Shown here: positions 53,269 to 64,000 of the stretch, one piece after another
Position numbering within the stretch: position 1 is the stretch's first letter
Layout of the letters: every line of letters begins with the position of its first letter
Source: Catonia carolina
Taxonomy: Eukaryota; Arthropoda; Insecta; Hemiptera; Achilidae
DNA length: 64,000 bases
Assembly: GCA_035578175.1 (NCBI GenBank)
Contig: JAQMRL010000001.1
Span: 434,644,045 to 434,708,044 of the forward strand
Direction of reading: 5' to 3'
Notes under the pieces: model-generated
What the model was told of the DNA's origin: nothing
The model's input: the letters and a program-made list of their open reading frames with translations, nothing else
Databases searched by the model: none
Program-made: the position numbers and the translations under genes

Positions 53269-53345
53269 CTCATAAAACAACAAAGTCATTGACTCGAGTA
53301 TTATTCACTTCTCGAAAAGGTAGCCATCTTACGTTCCCAACAGAA
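53269..53345 (-). other. Zinc-finger gene 5' exon with uORF
   Basis: Candidate first exon ending at a GTACGT donor. It contains a short upstream ORF (53327-53301, MATFSRSE then stop) with a strong AAGATGG context, and downstream an ATG at 53289 (MTLLFYE) that is in frame across the splice with the coding exon at 48305. The transcript start is unknown. Confidence 0.5.
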
Positions 53346-53409
53346 GGTCTCATTGATAGCGGTTTCATTGTCCGTTTTTAGCTAGTGTAATTATAAAACA
53401 AACAACACA
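53290..53409. promoter_or_regulatory. Bidirectional promoter between the zinc-finger and UBE2D genes
   Basis: The 5' exon of the minus-strand zinc-finger gene and the start codon of the plus-strand UBE2D gene are about 120 bp apart (ATG at 53289 and 53410). No TATA box is obvious. The region is less A+T-rich than the introns and contains CTCGAG and CTTCTCGAAAAGG. A shared housekeeping-type promoter is inferred. Confidence 0.6.
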
Positions 53410-53433
53410 ATGGCATTAAAGCGAATTAATAAG
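53410..53433 (+). CDS. eff: Ubiquitin-conjugating enzyme E2 D (effete/UbcD1), exon 1
   Basis: Eight codons MALKRINK followed by a GTGAGT donor. Together with exon 2 this gives MALKRINK plus [12 protein letters not shown], the N-terminus of the UBE2D class; it agrees with Drosophila effete by recall. The enzyme receives ubiquitin from E1 on a catalytic Cys, which lies in a later exon outside the window, and passes it on with RING-type E3 ligases. The split after codon 8 is a plausible ancestral intron position. Confidence 0.93.
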
Positions 53434-55744
53434 GTGAGTAAATGCAGTTATGTTTTTCATAATTAGAAAACAAATGTTTGTATCGCATATATAAATAGTA
53501 ACGCCCCGAGTGAGTTTGCACTTGCAACTAGGCTATCCCTAGCCTATTTCATAGTTTTAAATTCATTAATAAACTCGTATTTTGTTACTGTTTCGTAGAT
53601 TTATTTTAAATATTGCTGTATTAAGTCCTCTGTATTGTATTTGTAATAAATCTTTCGAGTGTTAGGTTTGTTTCTTTTGCAAAACAAAATTTTATGGTCA
53701 TGTGGCAACCTGAGGGTTCTGCATCAGCTTAGGGCTATTATTACAACTAGTTAATCCAGGAAGTAATTCAAGGGTAATGTCTTGAATTATTTAAATTCAT
53801 TATATTTAAGCGAGATTACATTGGAGTAGATTTTTTATGAGTGTAATATTGATAGTTCATTAACAGGAAGCTTTTTTTGAATGGAAATATAAATAAAGTA
53901 GGCTATGTACTTTGTGTCTAATTGCATAGGATTAGTCAAGTTTTGTCAATATTTTTTTGGGTAGTTTGTTGTCACTGTTTGTAAATTTATATTAAAGACC
54001 ATTTGTTATAGTTTATACAGTTTATGTTTGGTCTAAAATATGTTAATTACAATAGTTTACCATATTTGGGTTAATGTTGCAATTATATGGACTTGTGTAC
54101 TGCAAGTAAATCTGTTGTTGTTTGGCAATTAGGATTTCAATGAGTGTCGCATGATTTAAAAATCCATTAATATAGGATCTGTAAATCTGTATTTTATCTT
54201 AAATTTTATACCGATATTATTTTCTTAAAATTTAGGCTGACTATTTGTAGTGTTTACATTTGCACACTAGTTGGTAATTTATCAATGAATATTTTTAATG
54301 TTTTGCTGACTTTCTGAATATTTATGGCAACCTATTATTTTATTTATGCCTACAATGTTTCTCATGTGACATATCGACAGTTTATTGAAGGGATTTGACC
54401 TTTAAAATTTAATTGAAAGATATATATTTATGAATGTTAATACAGCAAGTTGTTGAAATTTAAGGTACCTATTTCTTTCAAAGGCCTATACAATTTTCTT
54501 TAAACAGTTTAAGCTTATGTAATTGCACTGTTAAAAGGATGATAATACTATCTAAAACTTTAAAAGTCCTATGTACTTTTTAATCGTTTTACATAATTTT
54601 TTACTGCAAGGGGTGTGCACTTTATTAAAAGCTTGGAAAAGTATATCTAGTGTTGTATCTGTAGATTTTGTTGGGTTAGCTTTTTAATGTTAATGGAGTC
54701 TTTATTTTATTTAGATATTTTAAGATTGTTTTGTTTTTAAATGAGATATGAAATAATTTGATAAGTACAAATTGCATTCATAATAATTGGCATCATTTTT
54801 AATTGTGTTTACTCATGTTATTGACCTTTTCGGGTCATTTAAAATTGATTTATTTTGTCAAGAATGTTACTGTTGGTGCATTGAACATAATTTGACCATT
54901 ACTCGTTTTTATCTGTATTGTACAAATGGGGAAATAGGACCTTGTTTGTTACCATCATTTCAATACTGTATTTAGTCATCTTGCAGTAGTTTAGCTAAAA
55001 GAATCAAAGGCTAGTTTTGTGAAAATATAAACATTAATATAGATTGTGTTTTATGAACACAATCTAGCGTTATTTATTTTCTAAGTTTTTATTTTACTAT
55101 CGATTTGCATCTTTTAGCACTTTCGAAACTTAAAACTTTTTGCCATTTCATAGTAAACAGAGCATTAGTGTACGTCATATCATTGTGAACTTCGGTGTTT
55201 AAAGTTATTAACAGCTCCACCTTGCCCTTTGTCCTCTTGGGTTGCCCTGTATGCATATAATTAAAGGTAATTTAAAGTATCATACAGCAAATAGATATAG
55301 TAAACTTTATAATAAATTAAAAATGAAAACAACTATAGTTCGGAGCTGACTGTATGCTAGTGCGGGATGAAGGGGCAAGGGGGACTGACAACAGTGAGAT
55401 GTGATGTTGTCATAGCAACGGTTGCTTTAAATCCACATGGTGATGTGTGTACTGTACATTCTAAAAATATTTACTCTTCATATTTGTCAGTTGTTACTGT
55501 GAGACCGTTCACTGTAGTGGTGTGTTAGTTACAATCGCAGCTCGTGAAGTTATTATTAATCTAGATATTGTATATAATCTAATATTGTTATACGTGACCT
55601 ATTTATAAACAAACTGATACAAAATATAACACTCTGTAGTAAAATATTAAAAACTAATACACGTTTTTACTTTATTAGGATATTATAATAAACTTTTAGT
55701 ATATTAATGAAATTTTTAGAATATTATTAGTTTAAAATCTAATT

Positions 55745-56146
55745 CTGCCCTTAACAGACAGGTGTAGTGTCAATTTATTTACACTCAATCTGTCCGTTGC
55801 AGGGCTAAAATAAATAGTTCTGTTTCTTATCACATGGTCACCCAATTAAATGACTGAATCATTTAAGAACAGAAGAGGTAGAGGTGCAAAAGACACTAAT
55901 CAGAGTTGTCTCCTCTGAAAGTAATGAATTTCATTATACAGCCGGACCCTGTCGTGAATGAAGTGAAGGTGTCATTTGCAGAGTGAAAAATATGTGCTTT
56001 TCAGAGGGCCTGGCATGCTGATAAGCGTAATTTTTCACTCAGTGAGGAAGGCATTGGTAAACCACCTCACTCCTTGTTTTACTTAGTAAAACCTCTAGAG
56101 GTTCAAACCAGCCTTTCGGCTGATGACCTAAACAACAACAACAAAA
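55745..56146 (+). repeat. 400-bp dispersed repeat with AAC tail, copy 2
   Basis: Plus-strand copy from CCCTTAACAGACAGGTG to CTGATGACCTAAACAACAAC, with the longest (AAC)n tail of the family. A frame beginning MNFIIQPDPVVNEVKV runs through to the tail, with one TGA, and is shared with the other copies. Confidence 0.75.
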
Positions 56147-57904
56147 TCTAATTAAATATTTTGGTACTTTAGTAGCTATTGAAAATGGTTTGTGACTAAT
56201 ATTTGTTAGAAGAGCGCAGCGCATACTAATAGTATTATTACTACTACTACTAGGTTATAGGAGGAGGGAGGGGAATCATATAAACAATCCTCCCCAACCG
56301 AATTTCTTACGCTAGCAATCAAGTGAGCTCCCATCTATGTATTCACTTGTAAAACAATACATTTTTATTGTTTTCTATTGATACACTTGTTGTTTTATTA
56401 TGCTTGTGTGAGTGAAGTACTCTTGCAAGTAGCAAATGGAAAATACGATCATGAAATACTGTGGCTGACATCAAGCTCGCAATGTTATTACACAGTATAG
56501 TCATAATAATAGATAATTTATTTAAATGATCACACGGAGGTATACAATGTATTCTCTAGTTGTAATATAACCTCAGTGTGAGCGGTTATGACAAATTAAA
56601 AAGAAATTCTAGTAAAATTCTTTTGGAGTGAGATAATGCATTTCTATGTAATGAAAAAGTAAACTATTGTTATTTTTTAACAAAAAAAAACGCTGTAACT
56701 GAATTTTTGTCTACTATATAAGAATAACAACTCGTGGTTCAAAATATTAATATAATTAAGTCATTTTTTTGTTTGTGGTTTTTCGTGGGCCAATTGTTTA
56801 ATAAAGTGCTCATTAGGTGACCGTGTAGTTTATTAAATACATATATGATATCACGTTTTTATTGATTGCGTTAGGGCTTAGTCATTATATGTTATGATCG
56901 AGGGATTTATATCAGGCTTTGTTTTTATTGATTAATTGTATTAATAAAATTTGATGTTTATTACTTTATTCAGTTAATTGTTAATTTGTCACGCTCGTGG
57001 TTTGAAGAGCGACAAATTATCAATGTTATGTTTGTAAAAATAATACCAAATAATAATATGAAAATAATATCTTGTTTTTATCTATGGTAAAAATAGGGGA
57101 ATAAAGCGATAATTGTAATAATGATGTAATTAGTGGTAGGTTATTCTACATATTAACCCTTTGGAAACTGAGTGTTACTCGTTAAACTGAAGAAGTGCAA
57201 AATTCAAAACGCGCTTTCAAAACAACTGTTTTATCTAACGTCACTAATGATGAAAAATTCTGAAAATATTACAGTTGATTCATATAATACGTACGCGCCT
57301 TTTCAGTATAATTACAACAAAATCGCTTGATAATTCGTTGCGTTTATGCGAGCGAAATTTTCAACCACGAAAATGTTTTACATTATATTTTTTACTGTAA
57401 CAGGCTTAAATTTCAGTTTAGCAAAAAAATTTATAAAACATGTTTTGTTGACAAGAGTTTACTGGAATAAATGTTATTTTTTATTTAAATTTCCGTAAAT
57501 ATTTGACAAAGTTACAAAATGTTCAACATGAGTCCATTTTCACATCACAGGGAAGCAGAAGGGATGGTATTTTATATTCTTTACAGTGATGTCACAGAGC
57601 CACTATTATATTTAGGTTACAGCTGTAAGCAAAGCAATGTAGAAAATTCTTTTCCCTACAACCACGTATTTTGAAAAATTCTGTAGGTGTGATTAGAAGG
57701 AAGCCGTTATACGTCCTTTGCAACCCGGCAAAGTGTCAAACTTTTTGCCTCTGTGATGGTAAACTCCCTCCTGAAAAGTAAAATGGACTTGTCTTTCCTT
57801 TTCAAGGGCAAACGCCATGATAGAATCGTCATAGCTTCAACACAAAATAAAGAACATGCATGTACGTTGAATTACATACAAGCTACACAGATTTTCATTC
57901 TTCT

Positions 57905-58276
57905 TCTTCTTTTATATGCCTGCTCCGCGTCGGAGATTGGCGATCATCATCATGATTCTAACCTTGGAACCAGCCGCTCTAAAGAGTTGAACTGAGGTGG
58001 TCCCAAACCACCCCTCGCAGGTTCCCCATCCAAGAAATTCTCCTTCTCCCCGATCTTCGTTTACCTTCAATTTTGCCTTCCATGATGCACTGCAGTAGGT
58101 GGTATTTTTTATTCCGTACTATATGGCCAAAATATTGTAGTTTCCATCTTTTGATATTGAAAAGAAGTTCTGTATTTTTGTTCAAACGGCTTAGAACTTC
58201 CCCATTTTTAATTTTATCCTTCCATGAGATGCGGAGCATCCGCCGTTAAGTCCACATCTCAAACGCCTCCAATTTC
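57905..58276 (-). pseudogene. Non-LTR reverse transcriptase tail remnant
   Basis: Open for 86 codons on the minus strand (57979-58239): MLRISWKDKIKNGEVLSRLN, KRWKLQYFGHIVRN, GKIEGKRRSGRRRISW and GNLRGV. Downstream, decayed RAAGSKVRIMMMIANLRRG-like sequence continues to 57905. These are the usual C-terminal motifs of an RTE/CR1-like element abundant in insects. A poly-A run (58278-58296, plus strand) lies next to its 5' side. Confidence 0.78.
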
Positions 58277-58929
58277 CTTAAAAAAAAAAAAAAAAACAAT
58301 TCCCAAACCATCAATGCACTAAATAGAGGTACGCATTATAGAGGGAAAAAAATTTTCCCTTTTATGATATTCTATTTCTGTAAACACTATTAGATGCATT
58401 AAAGAATTCCCTACTAGAAAAGTACAATATTTACCGGTTTCCGATGTATACCGACCCTGCAAAAGCACGTTTTATCGCCCCAACCACAATCCATTCGGCA
58501 TCATTCAAAATTAGATTACCAGTGTGAACAGAGTTAATAATCAAATTTTGTTACATGCATTTTGACTAAGCTTTGCCCATGTCCTTGAGAACTGAATGGC
58601 TAAGTAAAGTCAAAACGTGTGGAGTTAAAAAATAATGCTTATACTATTGCTGTTGATTATATCATTGCTGGCTATGTAATGTAACGTTTCATGAAATTGC
58701 ATACATCTATTGAATCTGAGTTGTCGATTAGTTATAATGAGGCAATGTTATTTGAATGATTAGTATGCTAGAAAATACAGCTCACCAGTGGTAGACCTTC
58801 AACAAAACGTTTCTGTCTTGAGTTCTAGGTTATTTGCATTTCAGCTACTTCACCAACTGAGCTCTTTGTTTCTTCTCTGAATTTGTTAGTCGTGTCACTT
58901 ATTAATGTAACAGTGGTGCAAATTGAAGA

Positions 58930-59045
58930 TGAATTGTGTGTTTAGGTCATCAGCCGAAAGGCTAGTTTGAACCTCTAGAGATTTTAATAAGTAAAATGAG
59001 AAGTGAGATGGTTTACCCTTTGCCTTCCTCAGATGAATTGTATTC
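58930..59045 (-). repeat. 400-bp dispersed repeat, 3' scrap
   Basis: Only the last 110 bp or so of the family are present, including the CAGCCTTTCGGCTGATGACC end read on the minus strand. The terminal LEVQTSLSADDLN reading is still open. Confidence 0.65.
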
Positions 59046-59615
59046 ATTCTAAATTTATGTGTTACTAACATGACCAATTTAAATAATGGATATTTTGGGT
59101 TATTAATATCAGCCTTTTAGTACGATACATGAGATGTATAGATTATCTGGCTTGTATTTTTACAAGTAGGACGTAAAAATGGCATGCCAAAAAGGCATTT
59201 CTTTACTCTTTGCAAGCTCTAGTCTGAACATAACCTATTTGTAACCAGAGCTCAATGTTTTGGAAAAAAAATTTAAATATAGGTTTTATTATTTCATTAA
59301 ATGAATTCTTATGTGTCTAGCATCGATTAATAAATTTTTAAGTTGTACAAAAATTTACTTGCTCACCATTGTGTCTAGCCTTACTATTCAATATTTGACG
59401 AGATGAATTTCGCTTATTTTTTATTATTTAAATCCACTTTACACAAAATTTAACAATGTATTCGTAATTTAGCCAAAAAAAATAAAACATAATTGATGAG
59501 GACATCAAAATCGAAACTTAAAGGCCATTTATAAACAAGGTCTACATAACCTTATACAGCATGTTATTAGCTTTATGCCAACAGCAAATAGGTTATTTAC
59601 ACTGCTTCACTAATA

Positions 59616-59780
59616 GCCGGCCGCATTGGCGCAGTTGGTAACGTGCTTGCCTCTCATCATGCAGTCTTGGGTTCGAATCCCATTTAGGCACGGCATATTT
59701 CCATACGTAACAAAAATCATTTCATCTTTCACCGTCTGCATTAGCAGTTATTGCAGAACAGTCGGACGTTAAACAAAAAA
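59616..59780 (+). repeat. tRNA-derived SINE, family 1, with 7-bp target duplication
   Basis: Plus-strand, full length: GCCGGCCGCATTGGCGCAG, A-box-like TGGCGCAGTTGGTAACGTG, B box GGGTTCGAATCCC, end GTTAAACAAAAAAA. Flanked by ACTAATA on both sides (59609-59615 and 59781-59787). The cleanest copy of the family in the window. Confidence 0.9.
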
Positions 59781-60354
59781 ACTAATATTGAATTTTGAAG
59801 TAATCTAGTAATACTACAAACAACATGTGTTAGCTGTTTCAGTTTTTGTTTTTTAATCTTACAGGATCTAATTCGTGCAGACAGATGTAAGCCCCAATAG
59901 CTCGCAAAGGGTTAACAGTCAGCATTACGATGAACAGATTTTGTTTTATCTGTAATTTAGTGGATTAAAAATAATTTGGCAAAGGTTCTAATTTGTTATC
60001 TGGTTGGTTATCGGAGAAAATAATGTTTTAAATTATTAAAAGTTATTAAAAATTGGCACTTTAGTAATTAAGAAATTAGTCTCTTTTCTAAACTTGAGTG
60101 TTTCGAATTTTGTTAAAAAAAACTAGTATAATTGGTATTCTGAAATTACTTGAAAATGGTTTTCATAAATAATAAAAATATTTTAATGAAGTTTTTTCAG
60201 GGAACTGTAGAAATAAATGTTAGTTTAAAATTACTTTGCAATATTAGCTTTTTATTTTTGTATGAATTATTTATTTAAGTTAAAAATTAGAATAAAATCT
60301 AAAATAGACAAAAGTTGAATTGATTTTTTTATTAATTCTCTGATAAGTTATAAT

Positions 60355-60755
60355 ATTTGTTGTTCAGGTGATCAGCCTGTAGGCTGGTTTGAACCTGTAG
60401 AGGTTTTACTAAGTAAAACGAGGAGTGAGGTGGTTTACCTTTGCCTTCCTCACTGAGTGGAAAAGTACGCTTATCAGCATGCCAGGCCCTCTGAAAAGCA
60501 CATATTTTCCACTTTGCAAATGACACCTTCACTTCATTTACCACAGGGTCTGGCTGTATAATGAAATTCATTACTTTCAGAGGAGATAACTCTGATTAGT
60601 GTCACAATACACCTCTACCTCTTCTATTCTTAAATGATTCAGTCATTTAATTGGCTGACCACGTGATAAGAAACAGAACTATTTATTTTAGCCCTGCAAC
60701 TAACAGATTGAGTGTAAATAATTTGACACTCCACCTGTCTGTTATGGGCAGTTGG
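60355..60755 (-). repeat. 400-bp dispersed repeat with AAC tail, copy 3
   Basis: Minus-strand copy. Here the shared frame (60332-60571) is open for 79 codons, MNFIIQPDPVVNEVKVSFAK to LQADHLNNK, because the TGA of the other copies is TGG. A coding role is unproven. Confidence 0.72.
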
Positions 60756-62218
60756 TTATAATAATTGTAAATTAGTTGTAATAATTATTTATATTTAGTT
60801 ATAATATTTGTAAATATTAAATACTAGAAGTTCCTATGTGCTTGGCTGCAAGTGCAGAAATAAAATTAACCAATGAGGAAACATTGGGAATAATAGACTT
60901 AAAAAATTAAGAATAATCTGTTAATGAATGAATTAAAAAAAATAAATGTAAAGATTAAAGATATGTCAAGTTACTATTTTTTAATATATTACAAAAACAA
61001 ATAAGATTATAAAACGAAAAGAACTTTGATTATTATTTTGTATGACATACTTTGTATTCTTATCTTTTCGCAAGACAAAGTTTCAAAGAATTGATTGTTA
61101 TTATGAATACTACACTAATGTAAAGATTTTAAATCACAACAACAATGAACAATGCTTTGCACCATTTAGTTATCTTGTAAACGTTGAGTTTTTTGGCCAG
61201 TGCTTTGTGAGAGTGGCGGAAATAAGCTACCAGCACAATTACAAAAATGCAATCGTTGGATTTCACCATTGTCCAAAATTTTTTAAAGAAAAATCTGTGG
61301 CAAAGTTAACGTAATCGGTATTATGTTAGTACAAGTCTCTAGTTTTCTGGTTCGAGTTATGTAATAAAAAAATTTTGAGCTCAATATCTTCAGCTGTTGA
61401 GGAGTTGCAGCATATTTTCAGATTTTTGAGCCCCTGGGGGGGGTCGCACCTCAGATTTTAGATTTTGCCGGGGGGTTTCAGAGGAAGAGGAACCAAAAAG
61501 GTTTCCTGTATTTTTTTCGCTCCAAGGCTTCGTTAAGGGTTAAAATTTCCTGACAGCTCGTTACATTCAGCTTTATGTTTAAGACAAATTTATCTGTAAC
61601 AGCGTTCGTTAAGTGAAAGCTTTATTATTTAACAAATGTTGTTACATTTGAATCTTGTAATGTTTACAAATGTCGTTATTTGAAAAGATAAACAACTGTT
61701 CGGTTAAAAAAAAATTATGTTTGTGTTTTATAAAAGACATTACATTTTTCTTACTGGGCATCTGGGATTCGCTACATTTGTGATAGATTGCAGACCCGGT
61801 AAAAATATTACAAAGGTTGTTTTGTTTTGAATATGGCCCATTGTCTATTGTATTTTTAGATAAGATAAGTGATTCATTAGGATCACTGACTGTTTAAAAA
61901 TAATTTTAATTTAATCTGAGCTTTTGAAATGTTGTTGCCACCAACTGTAAAGTGAAGTGGTTTTTGTTTTTTTTTTTATTCTTAAAACAATATAATTTTT
62001 GTTTATTGTATTGTATTAAAAATAATATGTTAGTTGTTTTTGTTGATAATCTGTATGGGAGAAAGAAGAACTTAACGTCTTTTAGTGAGATCTAGTTGAC
62101 TTGTCATTTTTAATTTTTGTGTCAAATAATTACAATAATTATATTGCAACCCTATATTACAGTACTGCACGCCGTGTTATAATGGTAAATTTTGGACTTG
62201 TTAACTTATTGTTTTTAA

Positions 62219-63559
62219 CACTTTCAGGACGGCACCCATATACGATACGGGCGTGCCATTTTGATCGGCTGGACGGCACCCGTGTACAATATCAGAAATC
62301 AGAAATCTTTATTACCATGAATCACATACAATTATTATATTCCCATTACAATTATCATATTTACAAAATTTTAAATAAACTCAAAATAAGGAACACTTAT
62401 ATTCTACTTTTTGCGTGATACCTGGCTAGGTACCTCAGAGCAATTGCTGTGTTGAGGTTACCTTCTCAAAAAAAATATTTACATTTTATGATCAGTAGCA
62501 GAAGACAAGTAATATATATTAAAGAAATATGAGTAACAAAAAAAATATATATTTACATAAGATTTAATAATCCTGAACACGGAAGTGCTTTTTAATATAA
62601 ACATTTAAAGCTAGAGTGACAATTTCTCTATTTCATCAAAATCAAATGCAAACAACCAGCTCTTTAAAGCCTTTGAAAATTTAGGGTATGTTAAAATACT
62701 GCTGATATGAAAGGGCAACCTATTAAACAATTTCAATGAACTATAACTATAAAACCTTCTAAATGCTTCACAGTTTGGTTTTAATAAAGCAACACGATTG
62801 AGATTTCTTAATCTTAAGGAATGGACTGCTTCATTAGAGATTTTTTGACCTCCTCTAATATAGAAAAGTCTTAAAACCCTAAATATATACATATGCCTAA
62901 TAGGTAATACATTAAGAAGCTTAAAATATGGAAGAGAATGCTCTCTTCCATAATATATTCAATATGGGCGCCTATTTCACTTGGTTTTATATCCATTAGC
63001 TTATCTCTTATACGATTGCCGTCCATGCTCTCACTTAATTTAGTTCATTCTGAATCTAATAGAGTACACTCGTAGTCCTAATGTTATCAGATTATCGAAT
63101 ATATCGACTATTACAGCATCGATGTTATCGAGTGTGAGCAAGCGATCTGCCGGTACTTCTGCGCTTTCTTGTTAGTTATTATAATACTTAGTTTTTTTAA
63201 ATTTTACTTAAGAAATAAAAAAGTAAATTGGTTATTAGAAATAGAAATTTAGTTTGTAAGAATTTAACTCGTATAAATAATTTTATTATTCTTATATATA
63301 ATTATCATTATTATGGTAAAAAAATATTTTAAATTCAAGAAAACATACCTCTCTTCAGTCAAACATCTTTATCATTAAAATGCAAGTAATCCTAATCTTA
63401 TTAAATGAAAAGTAATCTACTAATTATGATCTTTAATTTAATCTTTACTTTTTGAATTTATGAACAATGGTTGATTTGTTACAATTTTTTTTTTTTAATT
63501 CCTGAAAAATGGCAGTCGACAGGCAAAACTACAAAAAAATAATGTCGGTCTTCAAAGTG
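62219..63559. mobile_element. Possible piggyBac-like element with a LINE fragment inside
   Basis: Bordered by TTAA (62215-62218 and 63560-63563), with ends CACTTTCAGGACGGCAC and inverted CACTTTGAAGACCGACA (about 13 of 17 match). The left end has GACGGCACCC twice within 50 bp. A non-LTR fragment occupies 62285-62945. Ends do not begin CCC, so the assignment is tentative. Confidence 0.5.
62285..62945 (-). pseudogene. Non-LTR retrotransposon 3' fragment
   Basis: The minus-strand frame 62611-62892 reads RVLRLFYIRGGQKISNEAVH, LRNLNRVALLKPNCEAFRRF and KLFNRLPFHISSIL then FSKALKSWLF. The LFNRLPxxI-x-FKxxLKxWL pattern is the end of jockey/CR1-like reverse transcriptase ORFs. A 3' UTR follows to 62285, ending with AATAAAGATTTCTGATTTC. 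Confidence 0.72.
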
Positions 63560-63820
63560 TTAAATAACATTGAATACATAGTACAGCTTCTGTCTAAGCA
63601 GCTGTGATGCAGGTGATAACATTGTGTTGAGTAGGATTGGAATTCATTGGAATCTATTGAACCAATCCATGACTGAATTAGACCAGACTAGTTCCATTTA
63701 TAGATCAAGGTTTTAAAAATACAATGCATGTTAGTAGGACCTACTATATTTTCCATTGGCATAGTGACATTCAAAGTTTTGTTCCCTTTATATGATCCAT
63801 TTGTAAGGCAGTATTTTTAA

Positions 63821-63961
<141 letters not shown>

Positions 63962-64000
63962 TAAGAGTGTCATTCTTCCTGCTTTTTTTTTAGTACATTG

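Noticed and set aside
58278..58296. Poly-A run as the tail of the adjacent LINE fragment
   Set aside because: The LINE remnant reads on the minus strand and ends at 57.9 kb, so the run is at its 5' side and cannot be its tail.
59616..59690. tRNA gene candidate (A and B boxes, also at 2.4, 11.9, 22.5 and 47.3 kb)
   Set aside because: The 5' and 3' ends do not form an acceptor stem, the same unit recurs with a common body and A-rich tail, and one copy has a target duplication. These are SINEs.
57157..59911. Possible 2.75-kb piggyBac element between TTAA sites with CCCTTTG ends
   Set aside because: Only seven terminal bases match (CCCTTTGGAAAC versus CCCTTTGCGAGC) and no transposase sequence is seen between them, so chance is likely.
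61042..61314. 90-codon ORF reading MTYFVFLSFRKTKF
   Set aside because: No recognisable domain, no splice or promoter context, and it lies deep in an intron of UBE2D; composition is consistent with chance.

Overview
The window is A+T-rich eukaryotic nuclear DNA from an insect. The evidence is spliced genes with GT-AG introns, animal-type proteins, and a dense load of insect transposons (mariner, piggyBac, hAT, Penelope-like, non-LTR elements). The protein sequences look insect (the UBE2D N-terminus reads like Drosophila effete). One tRNA-type SINE resembles, from memory, repeats of auchenorrhynchan Hemiptera (planthoppers, leafhoppers). That placement is only a guess.

Four conserved host genes are supported. 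(1) Two coding exons of an MFS sugar transporter (Tret1-like) lie on the minus strand at 1.3-4.4 kb; the gene leaves the window on the left. (2) A complete, intronless SNF5/SMARCB1/Snr1 gene, the SWI/SNF chromatin-remodelling core subunit, is on the plus strand at 13.04-14.15 kb. (3) A 15-finger C2H2 zinc-finger gene is on the minus strand, with six coding exons between 48.3 and 30.5 kb that join in frame into 766 residues and a 5' exon at 53.27 kb. (4) The first two coding exons of a UBE2D-class ubiquitin-conjugating enzyme (effete/UbcD1) are on the plus strand at 53.41 and 63.89 kb; the gene leaves the window on the right. Genes 3 and 4 are divergent, with first exons about 0.1 kb apart, so they probably share a bidirectional promoter. 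No pathway links the four genes.

Everything else is introns and intergenic DNA made largely of transposon debris, much of it nested. The clearest stacks are: 5.9-8.2 kb (SINE, with a hAT MITE and an HTH-bearing DNA element inside, the latter carrying another hAT); 15.8-17.4 kb (hAT with a piggyBac-type MITE); three copies of one TIR element at 20.0, 32.0 and 37.2 kb, two carrying insertions whose empty site is visible in the third copy; 33.4-34.9 kb (non-LTR remnant split by a 1-kb foldback element); and 42.4-45.5 kb (non-LTR element with a 12-bp target duplication, a mariner in its TA tail and a Tc1-like element in its ORF).

The most unusual material is Penelope-like: a 2.6-kb head-to-head inverted pair with reverse transcriptase and GIY-YIG remnants (27.4-30.0 kb), and three shorter inverted terminal pairs (9.1, 11.4 and 30.1 kb). 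Several carry a hammerhead ribozyme core. Two ribozyme classes are seen, both with the same unpaired U at the base of stem II. The 11.4-kb pair sits as a unit between 13-bp direct repeats, and its right arm begins within 1-2 nt of the predicted cleavage site.
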